Notes: generated by a model not told the origin, from the letters alone. 64,000 nucleotides of DNA from Sphingopyxis sp. MWB1 (GCF_000763945.1 NZ_JQFJ01000002.1:2283501-2347500); one strand, 5' to 3'. Positions 1-8,413 are shown, counted from the first letter of the stretch. Program-made: numbers and translations.

Positions 1-1158
1 GCCGAATATACAGTGATTGACCTGCCGAGCTTCCGCGCCGACCCTGCCCGTCACGGTGCGCGCAGCGAAACGGTCATTGCGGTCAATTTCGCCGAAAAGC
101 TCGTGCTGATCGGCGGCACCCAATATGCGGGCGAGATGAAAAAGTCGGTGTTCGGCATCTTGAACTATCTGCTCCCTGCCAAGGGGGTGATGCCGATGCA
201 TTGCTCGGCCAATATCGGCCCCGAAGGCGACACGGCGGTCTTTTTCGGCCTCAGCGGAACGGGCAAGACGACGCTGTCCGCCGATGCCTCGCGCACGCTG
301 ATCGGCGACGACGAACATGGCTGGTCGGACACGGCGGTCTTCAATTTCGAGGGCGGCTGCTATGCAAAGATGATCCGCCTCTCGCCCGAGGCCGAACCCG
401 AAATTTTCGCGACGACCAAGCGTTTCGGCACGGTGCTCGAAAATGTCGTGATCGACCCGGCGACGCGTGAACTGGACTTTGACGATAACAGTCTCGCCGA
501 AAACAGCCGCGGCTCCTATCCGCTCGATTTCATTCCGAACACTTCGGAACGCAATATGGGCCCGGTGCCGCGCAACATCATCATGCTCACCGCCGATGCC
601 TATGGCGTGCTACCCCCGATTGCCAAGCTGACCCCCGATCAGGCGATGTATCATTTCCTGTCAGGCTATACCGCGCGCGTCGCGGGCACCGAAATTGGCG
701 TGACCGAGCCGGAGGCGACGTTCTCCACCTGCTTCGGTGCGCCCTTCATGCCGCGCCACCCCTCGGTCTATGGCAATTTGCTCAAAGAGCGTATCGCCAG
801 GGGCGGGGTTCAATGCTGGCTCGTCAACACTGGCTGGACCGGTGGCATGGCGACGATGGACGGTATCAAGCGCATGCCGATCAAGGCGACGCGCGCGCTG
901 CTTAACGCGGCGCTCGACGGCAGCCTCAACGATGCGGAGTTCCGCGAGGATCCAAATTTCGGCTTCATGGTTCCCGTCGCAGTGCCGGGCGTCGACACCG
1001 CCCTGCTCGACCCGCGCGAAGCCTGGGCCGACAAGGCCGCCTATGACCGCACCGCGCAAATTTTGGTGCAGCAATTCATCGACAATTTCGCGCAATTTGC
1101 CGATCAGGTCGATGAAGGCGTTCGCGCCGCAGGGCCGAAGGCCGCCGTCGCCGCTTAA
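1..1158 (+). CDS. pckA: ATP-type phosphoenolpyruvate carboxykinase, 5' end cut by window
   Basis: Converts oxaloacetate plus ATP to phosphoenolpyruvate and CO2 at the entry of gluconeogenesis, in the cytosol. The frame is open from base 1, and the 385 visible residues match the last three quarters of the ATP-dependent family (about 535 aa in full), so the real start lies upstream; the in-frame GTG at 13 is internal. Visible are the P-loop GLSGTGKTT (visible residues about 83-91), the metal-binding IGDDEHGW (about 101-108) and the [10 protein letters not shown] segment. No frameshift is seen. A short hairpin follows the stop codon. Family assignment is secure. Confidence 0.96.
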   Translation, partial: AEYTVIDLPSFRADPARHGARSETVIAVNFAEKLVLIGGTQYAGEMKKSVFGILNYLLPAKGVMPMHCSANIGPEGDTAVFFGLSGTGKTTLSADASRTLIGDDEHGWSDTAVFNFEGGCYAKMIRLSPEAEPEIFATTKRFGTVLENVVIDPATRELDFDDNSLAENSRGSYPLDFIPNTSERNMGPVPRNIIMLTADAYGVLPPIAKLTPDQAMYHFLSGYTARVAGTEIGVTEPEATFSTCFGAPFMPRHPSVYGNLLKERIARGGVQCWLVNTGWTGGMATMDGIKRMPIKATRALLNAALDGSLNDAEFREDPNFGFMVPVAVPGVDTALLDPREAWADKAAYDRTAQILVQQFIDNFAQFADQVDEGVRAAGPKAAVAA

Positions 1159-1159
1159 G

Positions 1160-1182
1160 CCACCCGGTTCTCTTCCGGGTGG
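1160..1182 (+). terminator. Hairpin after pckA
   Basis: A perfect 8-bp stem, CCACCCGG / CCGGGTGG, with a 7-nt loop directly follows the pckA stop. There is no T-run, so it may stabilise the 3' end or pause polymerase rather than terminate strongly. It lies only 25 bp before the next gene. Confidence 0.4.
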
Positions 1183-1206
1183 CCATCCACCCGGAAGGAC
1201 CGGAGC

Positions 1207-1665
1207 ATGACTGCCGATTATAGCCCGCGCCTCTTCACGCGCGATTCCGACATCCGCGCGCTGGGGGAGGGGCTGCTCGCCTGCAGCCTGCCGCGCGCGG
1301 CATGGACGCATGAGGCACATCTCGCCGTCTGCCTCTGGCTGCTCAGCGAGCGACCCGATATCCACATCGACGCCGAAATTGCGGGCATCATCCGCCGTTT
1401 CAACGAAAGCGTCGGCGGCGTGAACGACGACCACAACGGCTATCATGACAGTGTCACGCGCGCCTATGTCGCCGGGGTGCGGCTGTTTCTCTCCACGACG
1501 CGGGAGGCGGGCCTTGCCGCCCGCGTCAACGCGCTGCTCCTCTCGGACATGGGGCGCCGCGACTGGCCGCTGCGCTTCTACAGCCGCGATCGTCTCTTCT
1601 CGGTCGCGGCGCGGCGCGGATTCATCGAACCCGACCTCGCGCCCTTGCCAAAGCCTGCGGACTAG
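1207..1665 (+). CDS. Conserved protein of unknown function (152 aa)
   Basis: I do not recognise a named family. The protein is soluble, with no signal peptide or membrane helix. Near residue 33 it carries a WTHEAHLA stretch and near residue 78 DDHNGYHDSVTRA; the recurring His, Glu and Asp residues could bind a metal or a substrate, which is inference only. The C-terminus ends in a proline-rich DLAPLPKP tail, a pattern I associate with small proteobacterial proteins carrying the same THEAHL and GYH elements. The ATG at 1207 follows a GGAAGGACCGG ribosome site. It sits 48 bp after pckA on the same strand and could be cotranscribed with it. Confidence 0.75.
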   Translation: MTADYSPRLFTRDSDIRALGEGLLACSLPRAAWTHEAHLAVCLWLLSERPDIHIDAEIAGIIRRFNESVGGVNDDHNGYHDSVTRAYVAGVRLFLSTTREAGLAARVNALLLSDMGRRDWPLRFYSRDRLFSVAARRGFIEPDLAPLPKPAD

Positions 1666-1685
1666 CCCCCGCTTTCGCGGGGGCT
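1664..1685. terminator. Hairpin between convergent genes
   Basis: AGCCCCCGC-TTTC-GCGGGGGCT, a 9-bp perfect stem. It overlaps the stop codon of the plus-strand gene ending at 1665 and lies 10 bp from the end of the minus-strand DUF885 gene. Read on the minus strand the loop is GAAA, a stable tetraloop. No T-run follows on either strand, so this is a probable weak bidirectional terminator. Confidence 0.5.
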
Positions 1686-1694
1686 GCCTATCTC

Positions 1695-3542
1695 TTACAC
1701 CTTGGTCCGCGCCACATAGTCGGCGACATTTTGCGCCAGCACGTCGAGCGGCACATTGCCCCCTTCGACGACGACATTGTTGAAATCGCGCAGATCATAG
1801 GCATCGCCGAGCGCGGCCCTCGCCAGCCCGCGCTGGCGGACGATCTCGCTATGCCCGACCTTGTAGCCGCAGGCCTGCCCGGCCCAGCTGCAATAGCGAT
1901 CGACCTCGCTCGCAACTTCCAGCGGGTTGCTGCCATTCTCCTCGACAAAGAAGCGCACGCCCTCTTCGCGCGTCCAGCGTTTGGCGTGCAGCCCCGTATC
2001 GACAACGAGGCGGCAGGCGCGAAAGGCGATCGACTGCAGATAGCCCAGCCGCCCGACCTCGAAATCATCATAAAGGCCGAGCTCATCGGCGAGCTGTTCG
2101 GCATAGAGCGCCCAGCCTTCCGAATAGGCGTTGAAGGCCAGCATCGTGCGGATCAGCGGCATCTGGTTTGAATATTCGCCCTGCCACACATGGCCCGGAA
2201 TCGCCTCGTGCATCGTCAGGTCGGGCAGCGAATATTTGCTGTGCAGATCGGTGGTGCGCAGGTTGATCCAGAATTTCCCCGGAATGCTCCCGTCGATCGA
2301 GCCTGCCCCGCCATAAGCCGCAGGCGCGCCGGGTTCCTCGGCCAGCGGCAGGCGCTTCACCTCGACATTGCCGGGCATCAGCGTGCGAAAGGCGCGCGGC
2401 AGTTCGGCGCGAATCTTGCCGAGCCAGGTCTGGATATAGGTCTTGATCTCCTCGCGTCCCTGATCGCCTTCGGGGAATTGAAAACGCTTGTCCTTGGCGA
2501 GCGCGTTCATCCGGTCTCCGACCGAGCCTTGCGTATAGCCAAGCTTTTTGAGGATGGGGTCCATGCGGCCATGAAGCTCGGCCAATTGGTCGAGCCCCAT
2601 CTGGTGAACCTCATCGGGGGTCATGCGGGTCGTCGTCGATGCACGCAGCGCCCAAGCGTAAAATTCATCGCCGCCGGGACGCGCCCACAGGCCCGCATCG
2701 TTGGTGGCGCGCGGGCGCTGCGCCTTCAGTTCGGCAAGCTGGCGTTCGAGCGCGGGGGCGACCGTGCCGCGCGTGATGGTTTCGGCCTGCGCGCCCCAAT
2801 TGCCCGCGATATTCGCCGCGCGCGTCCGCTTGGTCAGGCTTTCGACCAGGCTACCGCCCTTGCTGGCATCGGCAAGGCTTGCTTCCATCTGCGCGATGGC
2901 CTTGTCGATCAGAAAAGCGGGAGCGATCAGCCCCTGCGCGCCCGCCGCTTTCAGTCGCTCGGTCTCGCCGTCAAGCGCGCTCGGATAGGCCGACAGCCGC
3001 GCGAGATAGGCCTCGGCGTCGGCGCTGCTCTTGACCGGATGGTCGCTATCGAGAAAGCGCGGTACGTCGAGATAGGCGCCGACATTCTGGATGACGACAT
3101 AGGGAGTGTTGCGCCACCCGCCGACAGCGACATCGCCATAGGGCTGGGCAAAACCGTCAAGCGCCACGCCATAGGCGCTCTCGACTACATTGAGACTGGT
3201 GCGCGTGCCATGGTCCAGCCCGCCTTTGTCAAAGGCGCGCACCCGCGCCAGATCGGCCTTCAGCGTCGACGCCAAGGCGGCCTGACCTGCCGCCGACCGG
3301 TCTGACAATTGGCCGCGCATCGCAGCGCGCGCACCGGTATCGATGCCCAGCGAGGTCGCGCCTTCGGGCGAATGCGCCAACAGATTGTCCGCAACCGAAT
3401 TGAGCAATGCCTGCGCGTCGTCGGGCGCCGATCCGGCAGCCTTGGCGGCGACTGGTCCGGCAAAAGCGAGCGTCGCCGTGCCCGCGCCCAGCATGGCGAG
3501 CGTCTGGCGGCGATTGAGCGATGGGGAATAGGCGGTGGACAC
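1695..3542 (-). CDS. DUF885-family secreted hydrolase with Tat signal
   Basis: A 615-aa member of the DUF885 family, usually regarded as exported metallopeptidase-like proteins. The N-terminus has a twin-arginine element (NRRQTLAMLGAG) followed by a hydrophobic stretch and an AKA-type cleavage region near residue 33, so export through Tat to the periplasm is likely. The family signatures HEAIPGH (residues 445-451) and EGWALYAE (475-482) supply candidate zinc ligands and a catalytic glutamate. The GTG start has an AGGGAG ribosome site 9 bases upstream. Length is normal for the family. The true substrate is unknown; peptides are the usual guess. Confidence 0.85.
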   Translation of the reverse strand: MSTAYSPSLNRRQTLAMLGAGTATLAFAGPVAAKAAGSAPDDAQALLNSVADNLLAHSPEGATSLGIDTGARAAMRGQLSDRSAAGQAALASTLKADLARVRAFDKGGLDHGTRTSLNVVESAYGVALDGFAQPYGDVAVGGWRNTPYVVIQNVGAYLDVPRFLDSDHPVKSSADAEAYLARLSAYPSALDGETERLKAAGAQGLIAPAFLIDKAIAQMEASLADASKGGSLVESLTKRTRAANIAGNWGAQAETITRGTVAPALERQLAELKAQRPRATNDAGLWARPGGDEFYAWALRASTTTRMTPDEVHQMGLDQLAELHGRMDPILKKLGYTQGSVGDRMNALAKDKRFQFPEGDQGREEIKTYIQTWLGKIRAELPRAFRTLMPGNVEVKRLPLAEEPGAPAAYGGAGSIDGSIPGKFWINLRTTDLHSKYSLPDLTMHEAIPGHVWQGEYSNQMPLIRTMLAFNAYSEGWALYAEQLADELGLYDDFEVGRLGYLQSIAFRACRLVVDTGLHAKRWTREEGVRFFVEENGSNPLEVASEVDRYCSWAGQACGYKVGHSEIVRQRGLARAALGDAYDLRDFNNVVVEGGNVPLDVLAQNVADYVARTKV

Positions 3543-3694
3543 GGAAAAACGCTCCCTTGCGACATTGTTTCGATGGAAACTGTCTGGAACGCCTGTGCTG
3601 TGCGGTCAATGGGGGCGCTGCGCGAAGTTCGATGTTCGGGCCCGCGCAAGGGCGGCGGGGTGCCATCCGACCGGACGGCCCCCGCCTGCCGCGG

Positions 3695-4084
3695 TCAATC
3701 GGTCAGGTCGGCGGGGACTTTCCCGCCATTGGCGGCCAGCTCGCGCATCACCGCCTTGTGCAGCCAGATATTCATTTCGGCGCTGCCGTTCAGTTCGCCG
3801 GTATAGCCCAGCTCCTGTGCCAGTTCCTTGCGGTTCGCGAGGCTGGGGTCGATGCCCAGCAATTTCATCAGATCGACGATAGAGCTGCGCCAGTTGAGCG
3901 TCTGTCCCGCCTTGGCGGCTTCGGCGGACAATATCGCCTCGACATCGACTTCGCTGATCGGGGTCGGCGCGGCGGGGGCAGCCGCAGGGGCGGCGGCCGG
4001 GGCGGTTTCCGCCGACGCTGCCGGCTCGGCGGCCTGTGCCTTTTTGCCGAAAATCGCATTTTTAATGCTGCTGAAAATACCCAT
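3695..4084 (-). CDS. DUF3597 domain protein
   Basis: A 129-aa cytosolic protein. It begins MGIFSSIKNAIFGKK, continues through an Ala/Pro-rich linker (residues about 17-42) and ends in a compact domain with VDVEAILSA, DLMKLLGID and the terminal VPADLTD, all typical of DUF3597. Function in this family is unknown; some members are annotated as LysM-related or stress-associated on weak grounds. It is divergent from the DUF937 gene across a 186-bp intergenic region, which may mean shared regulation. Confidence 0.8.
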   Translation of the reverse strand: MGIFSSIKNAIFGKKAQAAEPAASAETAPAAAPAAAPAAPTPISEVDVEAILSAEAAKAGQTLNWRSSIVDLMKLLGIDPSLANRKELAQELGYTGELNGSAEMNIWLHKAVMRELAANGGKVPADLTD

Positions 4085-4151
4085 GATTGAAGCTCCCGCT
4101 AAAATGGGCCGCGCGATATTTCGAAAAGACGACAGACTCGCGAGGCCGGAG

Positions 4152-4163
4152 GTTAAGCTTAAC
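4152..4163. promoter_or_regulatory. 12-bp palindrome between DUF3597 and DUF937 genes
   Basis: GTTAAGCTTAAC is a perfect palindrome roughly midway between two divergent start codons (4084 and 4271). This is the position expected for a shared operator. No regulator is identified; the assignment rests on symmetry and location only. Confidence 0.3.
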
Positions 4164-4270
4164 GCGATGTGTATGACTTACCAATGAAAGTGTCGCGGAT
4201 ATGTAAACGGATGTTATACATATGTCGGCGCGCATAATCCTATTCGCGCGCAGGAAGGGGAAGCATAGTC

Positions 4271-4882
4271 ATGAACCTGACCGATATTCTTCAGCAGGCC
4301 GGCGGTATCGAATCCATGGCCAAGGAATTGGGCCTTCCGCCCGCTCTTGCCAAACAGGGTGCCGACGCCTTGTTACCCGCGGTGCTGGGCGGTTTCAAGA
4401 AACAGGCGCAAGCAGGCGGGGCCGAAGGGCTGGGCGGTATGCTCAGCAAATTGGGCGGCGGCAATCTGCTCGACGCAGTGGTCGCGCCGCAGCCCACGCC
4501 GGTGGAAAAGGGCAATGATGTCCTGGGTGAGATTTTCGGGTCAAAGGACGTCAGCCGCTCGGTCGCAGGTCATGCGGCGCAGCAGACGGGCCTCGATTCG
4601 AATGTTCTCAAGAAAATGCTGCCGATGGTTGCGATGATGGTCGCGGGCCAGATGTCGAAACAAGGCGGGGCCCAGGCTCCGGCGGGCGGCGCGGGCGGTT
4701 TGGGCGGCCTGCTCGGCGGCGGCGGCGGCCTCGGCGGAATGCTGGGCAAGATGCTGGGCGGCGCTGGCGGCGGGGCGGCAGCGGCAGGGGGCATTGGCGG
4801 CCTTGCCCAGATGCTCGACCTCAACGGCGACGGCAATCCGCTCGACGATATCATGGGGATGGCCGGCAAGCTGCGCGGCTAA
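4271..4882 (+). CDS. DUF937 (YidB-like) family protein
   Basis: A 203-aa protein with the DUF937 layout: an N-terminal domain MNLTDILQQAGGIESMAKELG, the ALLPAVLGGFKKQ signature near residue 40, a second helical part with GHAAQQTGLDSNVLKKMLPMV (about 98-118), a Gly-rich low-complexity run (about 135-175) and a C-terminal LDLNGDGNPLDDIMG. The last element resembles an EF-hand or dockerin-like calcium loop, common in this family. No signal peptide is present. GGAAGGGG lies about 10 bases before the ATG, fixing the start. Function is not established; it is divergent from a DUF3597 gene. Confidence 0.8.
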   Translation: MNLTDILQQAGGIESMAKELGLPPALAKQGADALLPAVLGGFKKQAQAGGAEGLGGMLSKLGGGNLLDAVVAPQPTPVEKGNDVLGEIFGSKDVSRSVAGHAAQQTGLDSNVLKKMLPMVAMMVAGQMSKQGGAQAPAGGAGGLGGLLGGGGGLGGMLGKMLGGAGGGAAAAGGIGGLAQMLDLNGDGNPLDDIMGMAGKLRG

Positions 4883-4896
4883 TTTTGAGGCCCTTT

Positions 4897-4938
4897 GAAG
4901 AAAAGCTCGCTCCTGTCAGGGAGCGAGCTTATTCTTTT
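4897..4938. terminator. Bidirectional terminator, DUF937 / acetyltransferase
   Basis: AAGCTCGCTCC (4903-4913) pairs perfectly with GGAGCGAGCTT (4920-4930) around a 6-nt loop. The plus strand continues ATTCTTTTC and the minus strand TTTCTTC, so it can serve both converging genes. Confidence 0.7.
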
Positions 4939-4943
4939 CGCGC

Positions 4944-5561
4944 TCAGGCGGCGTGCAGCCGCCACTCCTCGCGCAGCCCTTCGGGCCATCGTTTCGATCG
5001 GCGCATATCGCCAAGCGGCCCATCATCATCGTCGCCGTCATTTCCCGCCGCGGCGACATCGCGGGCATATTCGATCGTTGGCGCCGCCTCGCCGCGGCCC
5101 AGGCTTTGACGCAGCGCACAGCGTCCAGTCTGAACAAAGCCCAGCTTGCGCAGCACCGATCCCGACGCAGGATTATCGACGAAGTGCGAGGCGACCAGCC
5201 GCTTGATCCCGATGGTACGGGCGAGGTCGATCATATGGCGTCCAGCCTCGGTCGCATAGCCCAGCCCCCAATAGGGGCGCGCCACCCAATAGCCGAGTTC
5301 GACATCGCCATTGTCCATCGGGTCCAGGCCGATGCAGCCGATGATACGCGGCGCGCTGGCGGTGCGGCGCACCATCAAGAAACGGCTGGGATTGCCTTCG
5401 ACCCATCCGGCCAGAAAGGCGCGCGCATCCTCTTCGCCATAGGGCCAGGGGGCCCTGGCAAGATTGCGGATGACCATTTCGTCGCCGATTGCACGCGCAA
5501 GGGCAGGGGCGTCTTCCTGCCAGCCGGGCCGCAGCAACAGTCTTTCGGTACGCGCAAACAT
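4944..5561 (-). CDS. GNAT-family N-acetyltransferase (RimJ/RimL-like)
   Basis: A GNAT acetyltransferase of about 205 aa that would use acetyl-CoA; the substrate is unknown. Its start MFARTERLLLRPG is the typical first strand of RimJ/RimL-type GNATs. Motif A is visible as ELGYWVARPYWGLGYATEAG, and VDNPASGSVLRKLGF is the usual C-terminal helix. A polar tail with GNDGDDDDG follows the domain. I chose the ATG at 5561 because GGGAG lies 8 bases upstream; an ATG at 5576 is the alternative. A hairpin terminator lies beyond its stop. Confidence 0.8.
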   Translation of the reverse strand: MFARTERLLLRPGWQEDAPALARAIGDEMVIRNLARAPWPYGEEDARAFLAGWVEGNPSRFLMVRRTASAPRIIGCIGLDPMDNGDVELGYWVARPYWGLGYATEAGRHMIDLARTIGIKRLVASHFVDNPASGSVLRKLGFVQTGRCALRQSLGRGEAAPTIEYARDVAAAGNDGDDDDGPLGDMRRSKRWPEGLREEWRLHAA

Positions 5562-5681
5562 TTTCGTCACTCCCATTTGCTGTCCCCGTGGCGTCAGTTG
5601 GTGACGCTTTAAGGACAGTCGATATAGGAGGGAGATGATTGGCCCGATTTTCGCGGCCATCCGCCAAGTGACGGATTTCGG

Positions 5682-5720
5682 CCAAGAAAAAAGGGAGATC
5701 GGGGGTGACCCGTCTCCCTC
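5682..5720 (-). terminator. Rho-independent terminator of rplU-rpmA
   Basis: AGGGAGA (5692-5698) pairs with TCTCCCT (5713-5719), with an inner CGGG/CCCG stem and a GGTGA loop. On the minus strand it is followed by TTTTTTCTT, a clear U-tract ending the ribosomal protein transcript. Confidence 0.8.
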
Positions 5721-5803
5721 TTTTCGAACCTTTGTTTCCGCTTTCGGAGCGGAAAGGACAGTTCCGGGTCATCCCTGGTGGACGACCCTGGAAAGATCGT
5801 CCC

Positions 5804-6073
5804 TTATTCGGCGGCTTCCGCCATCGCGTCGACCGACACATATTTGCGGCCAAGCTTGCCGTCGTGGAATCGGACGCGGCCTTCGGCGGTGGCGAAGAGC
5901 GTGTGGTCCTTGCCCATGCCGACATTGACGCCCGGGTACACTTTGGTCCCGCGCTGGCGCACGATAATATTGCCGCCGATCACTTCCTGACCGCCGAACT
6001 TTTTCACGCCAAGGCGACGGCCGGCTGAATCGCGACCGTTACGCGAGGAACCGCCTGCTTTTTTATGTGCCAT
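5804..6073 (-). CDS. rpmA: 50S ribosomal protein L27
   Basis: L27 (89 aa) sits near the peptidyl-transferase centre of the large subunit. The sequence opens [16 protein letters not shown] and contains [11 protein letters not shown] and DHTLFA, all diagnostic. It has the short mature-type N-terminus of Gram-negative L27, with no Firmicutes-style leader peptide. It lies 47 bp downstream of rplU on the same strand and ends at a strong terminator, forming the usual two-gene operon. Start and product are certain. Confidence 0.98.
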   Translation of the reverse strand: MAHKKAGGSSRNGRDSAGRRLGVKKFGGQEVIGGNIIVRQRGTKVYPGVNVGMGKDHTLFATAEGRVRFHDGKLGRKYVSVDAMAEAAE

Positions 6074-6120
6074 GACCTAACTCCTTAATCTCGTTCCGGG
6101 CCGAGCCGCGTGTTCCGCGC

Positions 6121-6582
6121 TCAGGCGTCCTTCTTGGGGGCTGCCTTCTTGGCAGCGGGCTTCTTGGCGGGTGCCTTGTCAGCGTCAGCCTTCGGGGTAG
6201 CGGCCTTCTTGGGTGCCTTGGCTTCCGCAGCCGGAGCATCGTCCGTCTTGGGCGCAGCTTCCTTCTTCGGCGCGGCCTTTTTGGCATCGCCCACGGCGGT
6301 GATGCGCAGCAGCGTCAACGACTGGCGATGGCCGTTGCGACGGCGATAATTATGCCGACGACGCTTCTTGAACACGATGACCTTTTCGCCGCGCGTCTGG
6401 GCGATAATTTCCGCCGACACGGTCAGGCCCTTGGCGTCCTTTACTTCGCCGCCGTCACCGGCCAGCAGGACGTCGCCCAGCGACACGGTGTCGCCAGCTT
6501 CACCTTCGATTTTCTCGACGGCGATCTTGTCTCCAGCGGCGACGCGATATTGTTTGCCGCCCGTGCGCACGATTGCGAACAT
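6121..6582 (-). CDS. rplU: 50S ribosomal protein L21 with long basic C-terminal tail
   Basis: L21 (153 aa) binds 23S rRNA during large-subunit assembly. The core [14 protein letters not shown] through [16 protein letters not shown] and ITAV occupies residues 1-100. The remaining 50 residues are an Ala/Lys/Pro-rich tail (repeats of KKAAPKK and AKKPAAKK) absent from the 103-aa E. coli protein but common in alphaproteobacteria. The ATG at 6582 starts the canonical core; the longer reading from 6600 adds only MIGWKT and is unlikely. A structured leader lies upstream. Confidence 0.97.
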   Translation of the reverse strand: MFAIVRTGGKQYRVAAGDKIAVEKIEGEAGDTVSLGDVLLAGDGGEVKDAKGLTVSAEIIAQTRGEKVIVFKKRRRHNYRRRNGHRQSLTLLRITAVGDAKKAAPKKEAAPKTDDAPAAEAKAPKKAATPKADADKAPAKKPAAKKAAPKKDA

Positions 6583-6598
6583 GGTCTTCCATCCAATC

Positions 6599-6649
6599 AA
6601 AAACTAAGTCGCCCGCGCTGCCGGTCACCCGCCGAAGCGGGCGATTTTT
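6599..6649 (-). promoter_or_regulatory. Structured leader of rplU with two alternative hairpins
   Basis: On the minus strand, CCCGC-TTCG-GCGGG (6628-6641) forms a UUCG tetraloop hairpin. An overlapping 8-bp stem pairs TCGCCCGC with GCGGGCGA (6637-6644 with 6609-6616), followed five bases later by TTTTT before the rplU start. The two stems share bases and exclude each other, as in attenuators. On the plus strand the long stem is followed at once by TTTTTC, so it may instead or also stop antisense transcription. Confidence 0.4.
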
Positions 6650-6816
6650 CCGTCATGCGGGAAAGTCAGCGCCACTAGCGAGCATGGGGCAGGCTGTCAA
6701 CCGCCAAATCCCCCGCTTTCCGGCTTTTTTGCCTGCACGGGCGGCGGCTGACACATGCGCGGGCCATGGCGATTCGCCCTTGCTGTCGGCGTCTGCGCTC
6801 CATATCAGGGTGCGCG

Positions 6817-7335
6817 ATGAAGCGCATCTTTTTCCCCTTGTCCGTCGCGGCGCTCGGCATGACGCTCTCCGCATGTGTCACTTCGTCGCAGGCAGACGCG
6901 CCGTCGCTGGGCAAGCGCGCGGTCGAGGGGCGACTCGATGTAGCGGTGCCGCAGCCTGTCGTTGCGCCGCCGGGGCCGCTTCCCAACGATCTCGCCGGGC
7001 GCCTCGCGCGCTGGGAAAGCGATGCGGTGGCCGCGCAGCGGGCTTTTGCTACCGAACGCAATGCAGCGGCAACGCTCGTCGCCCAGGCGCGCGGCGCCGC
7101 GGTGGCGAGCGAGGCTTGGGTCGTGGCGCAGCAGGCAATTTCACGCATGGTTGCCGCACGCGCGCCGCTCACCGGGGCGCTGGCGGATATCGACCGCCTC
7201 TATGTGTCGCGCAGCATCGAGGAAGAAATCGACGGTATGCCCGCCATTTATGCGCTGCGCGAACGGCTTGTCGAAATGGCATCGGGGCAGGAAGCGGTGA
7301 TCGCCGCGCTGGCGGCGTCGCTGCCGGGGCAATAA
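6817..7335 (+). CDS. Putative outer-membrane lipoprotein of unknown function
   Basis: A 172-aa predicted lipoprotein. MKRIFFPLSVAALGMTLSAC is a signal peptide with an LSAC lipobox at residues 17-20, so the mature protein would start at the acylated cysteine. The mature part is rich in Ala, Val and Arg, and probably largely helical with coiled-coil character (for example ARWESDAVAAQRAFATERN). I recognise no domain. The ATG at 6817 is preferred over one at 6766 because it begins the signal peptide. It converges on pspF with only 13 bp between the stops. Confidence 0.75.
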   Translation: MKRIFFPLSVAALGMTLSACVTSSQADAPSLGKRAVEGRLDVAVPQPVVAPPGPLPNDLAGRLARWESDAVAAQRAFATERNAAATLVAQARGAAVASEAWVVAQQAISRMVAARAPLTGALADIDRLYVSRSIEEEIDGMPAIYALRERLVEMASGQEAVIAALAASLPGQ

Positions 7336-7348
7336 GGCAGGGCGCTGC

Positions 7349-8377
7349 CTAGTTCAGCCCATGTTTCTTGAGCGCGTGGCGGATCTGGTCATAGCTGAGG
7401 CTTAGCGCCTCGGCGGCCACTTTCTGATTATAGCGGCACCGCGCCATGGTGTCGGCCAATATCTGCCGTTCATAGGCGTCGACCGCGGCGCGCAGGTCGT
7501 TCACCGGGCTGGAGGGCGGGGCACTCTCTGAAGGCGAAGCGTCCGGCCTGGCCGATGCGTCAGGGGCCTGGCTCTCCGCCCTGGGGGCCGAGGGGGCTGG
7601 CTGCCAGGGACTCGCAAAGGGGTCGAAGGTCAGCGCATCGACGGGGCGCGACGGATCGGCCCAGCGGTAAATGGCGCGCTCGATGACATTGCGAAGCTCG
7701 CGGACATTGCCCGGCCAGTCGTGCCCCTCCATCGCCGCAAGCGCACGCGGGCCAAAGCCGGGCCATTCTTCCCAGCCCAGCACAGCGGCCATGCGCTGCC
7801 CGAAATAATTAGCGAGCACTTCGATATCGCCCTCGCGCGCGCGCAGCGGGGGCAGGGTGATCACTTCGAAGGACAAGCGGTCGAGCAGATCGGCGCGAAA
7901 GCGATTGTCTGCAACCAGCGCGGGCAGATGTTCGTTCGTCGCCGCCACGATGCGCACATCGACGCGGACCGGACGTGATGCGCCGACGCGAGTGATCTCG
8001 CCATATTCGACCGCGCGCAGCAACCGTTCCTGCGCGCCCATCGACAGGGTCGCCAGCTCGTCGAGGAATAATGTGCCGCCGTCGGCTTCCTCGAAACGGC
8101 CCGCCCGGCTGCGCGTCGCGCCGGTGAAGGCTCCCGCTTCATGCCCGAAAAGCTCGCTCTCGATCAGCGTTTCGGGCATCGCGGCGCAATTCATGATAAC
8201 ATAGGGCTTGTCCCACCGCGTCGACAGGCGGTGGAGTCGTTCGGCGATCAATTCCTTGCCCGTCCCGCGTTCGCCGATCACAAGCACGGGCCGGTCGAGC
8301 GTCGCCGCCTGGCTGGTGCGTTCGACGGCATCCTGAAAGGTTGCCGATTGGCCGATGAACTGGGTTTCGCGCTCCAT
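7349..8377 (-). CDS. pspF: PspF, sigma-54 enhancer-binding activator of the psp operon
   Basis: An AAA+ activator that hydrolyses ATP to remodel sigma-54 RNA polymerase. In enterobacteria PspA inhibits PspF until membrane stress releases it. As in E. coli PspF there is no N-terminal receiver or sensor domain: the AAA+ part starts at once, with Walker A GERGTGKE (residues 35-42), the sigma-54-contact loop GAFTGA (82-87) and Walker B TLFLDE (102-107). A Pro/Ser/Ala-rich linker leads to a Fis-type helix-turn-helix (NQKVAAEALSLSYDQIRHALKK). It is divergent from the psp operon. The ATG at 8377 has no strong ribosome site; a TTG two codons upstream is possible. Confidence 0.93.
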   Translation of the reverse strand: MERETQFIGQSATFQDAVERTSQAATLDRPVLVIGERGTGKELIAERLHRLSTRWDKPYVIMNCAAMPETLIESELFGHEAGAFTGATRSRAGRFEEADGGTLFLDELATLSMGAQERLLRAVEYGEITRVGASRPVRVDVRIVAATNEHLPALVADNRFRADLLDRLSFEVITLPPLRAREGDIEVLANYFGQRMAAVLGWEEWPGFGPRALAAMEGHDWPGNVRELRNVIERAIYRWADPSRPVDALTFDPFASPWQPAPSAPRAESQAPDASARPDASPSESAPPSSPVNDLRAAVDAYERQILADTMARCRYNQKVAAEALSLSYDQIRHALKKHGLN

Positions 8378-8379
8378 TC

Positions 8380-8413
8380 CCAATCATTGGCAAATTTTCC
8401 CGATGAATGGCAA
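8380..8413. promoter_or_regulatory. Candidate PspF binding region
   Basis: CCAATCATTGG (8380-8390) is a perfect palindrome around a central C. TGGCAA occurs at 8388-8393 and again at 8408-8413, exactly 20 bp apart (two helical turns). The region is 65-100 bp upstream of the -24/-12 promoter and adjoins the pspF start, the place where an enhancer that also autoregulates pspF would lie. Binding is inferred from position, not shown. Confidence 0.4.

Noticed and set aside
4684-4800. Tandem repeats in the DUF937 gene
   Set aside because: The GGC-rich run encodes a Gly-rich linker normal for this family; the units are irregular and do not form a separate repeat element.
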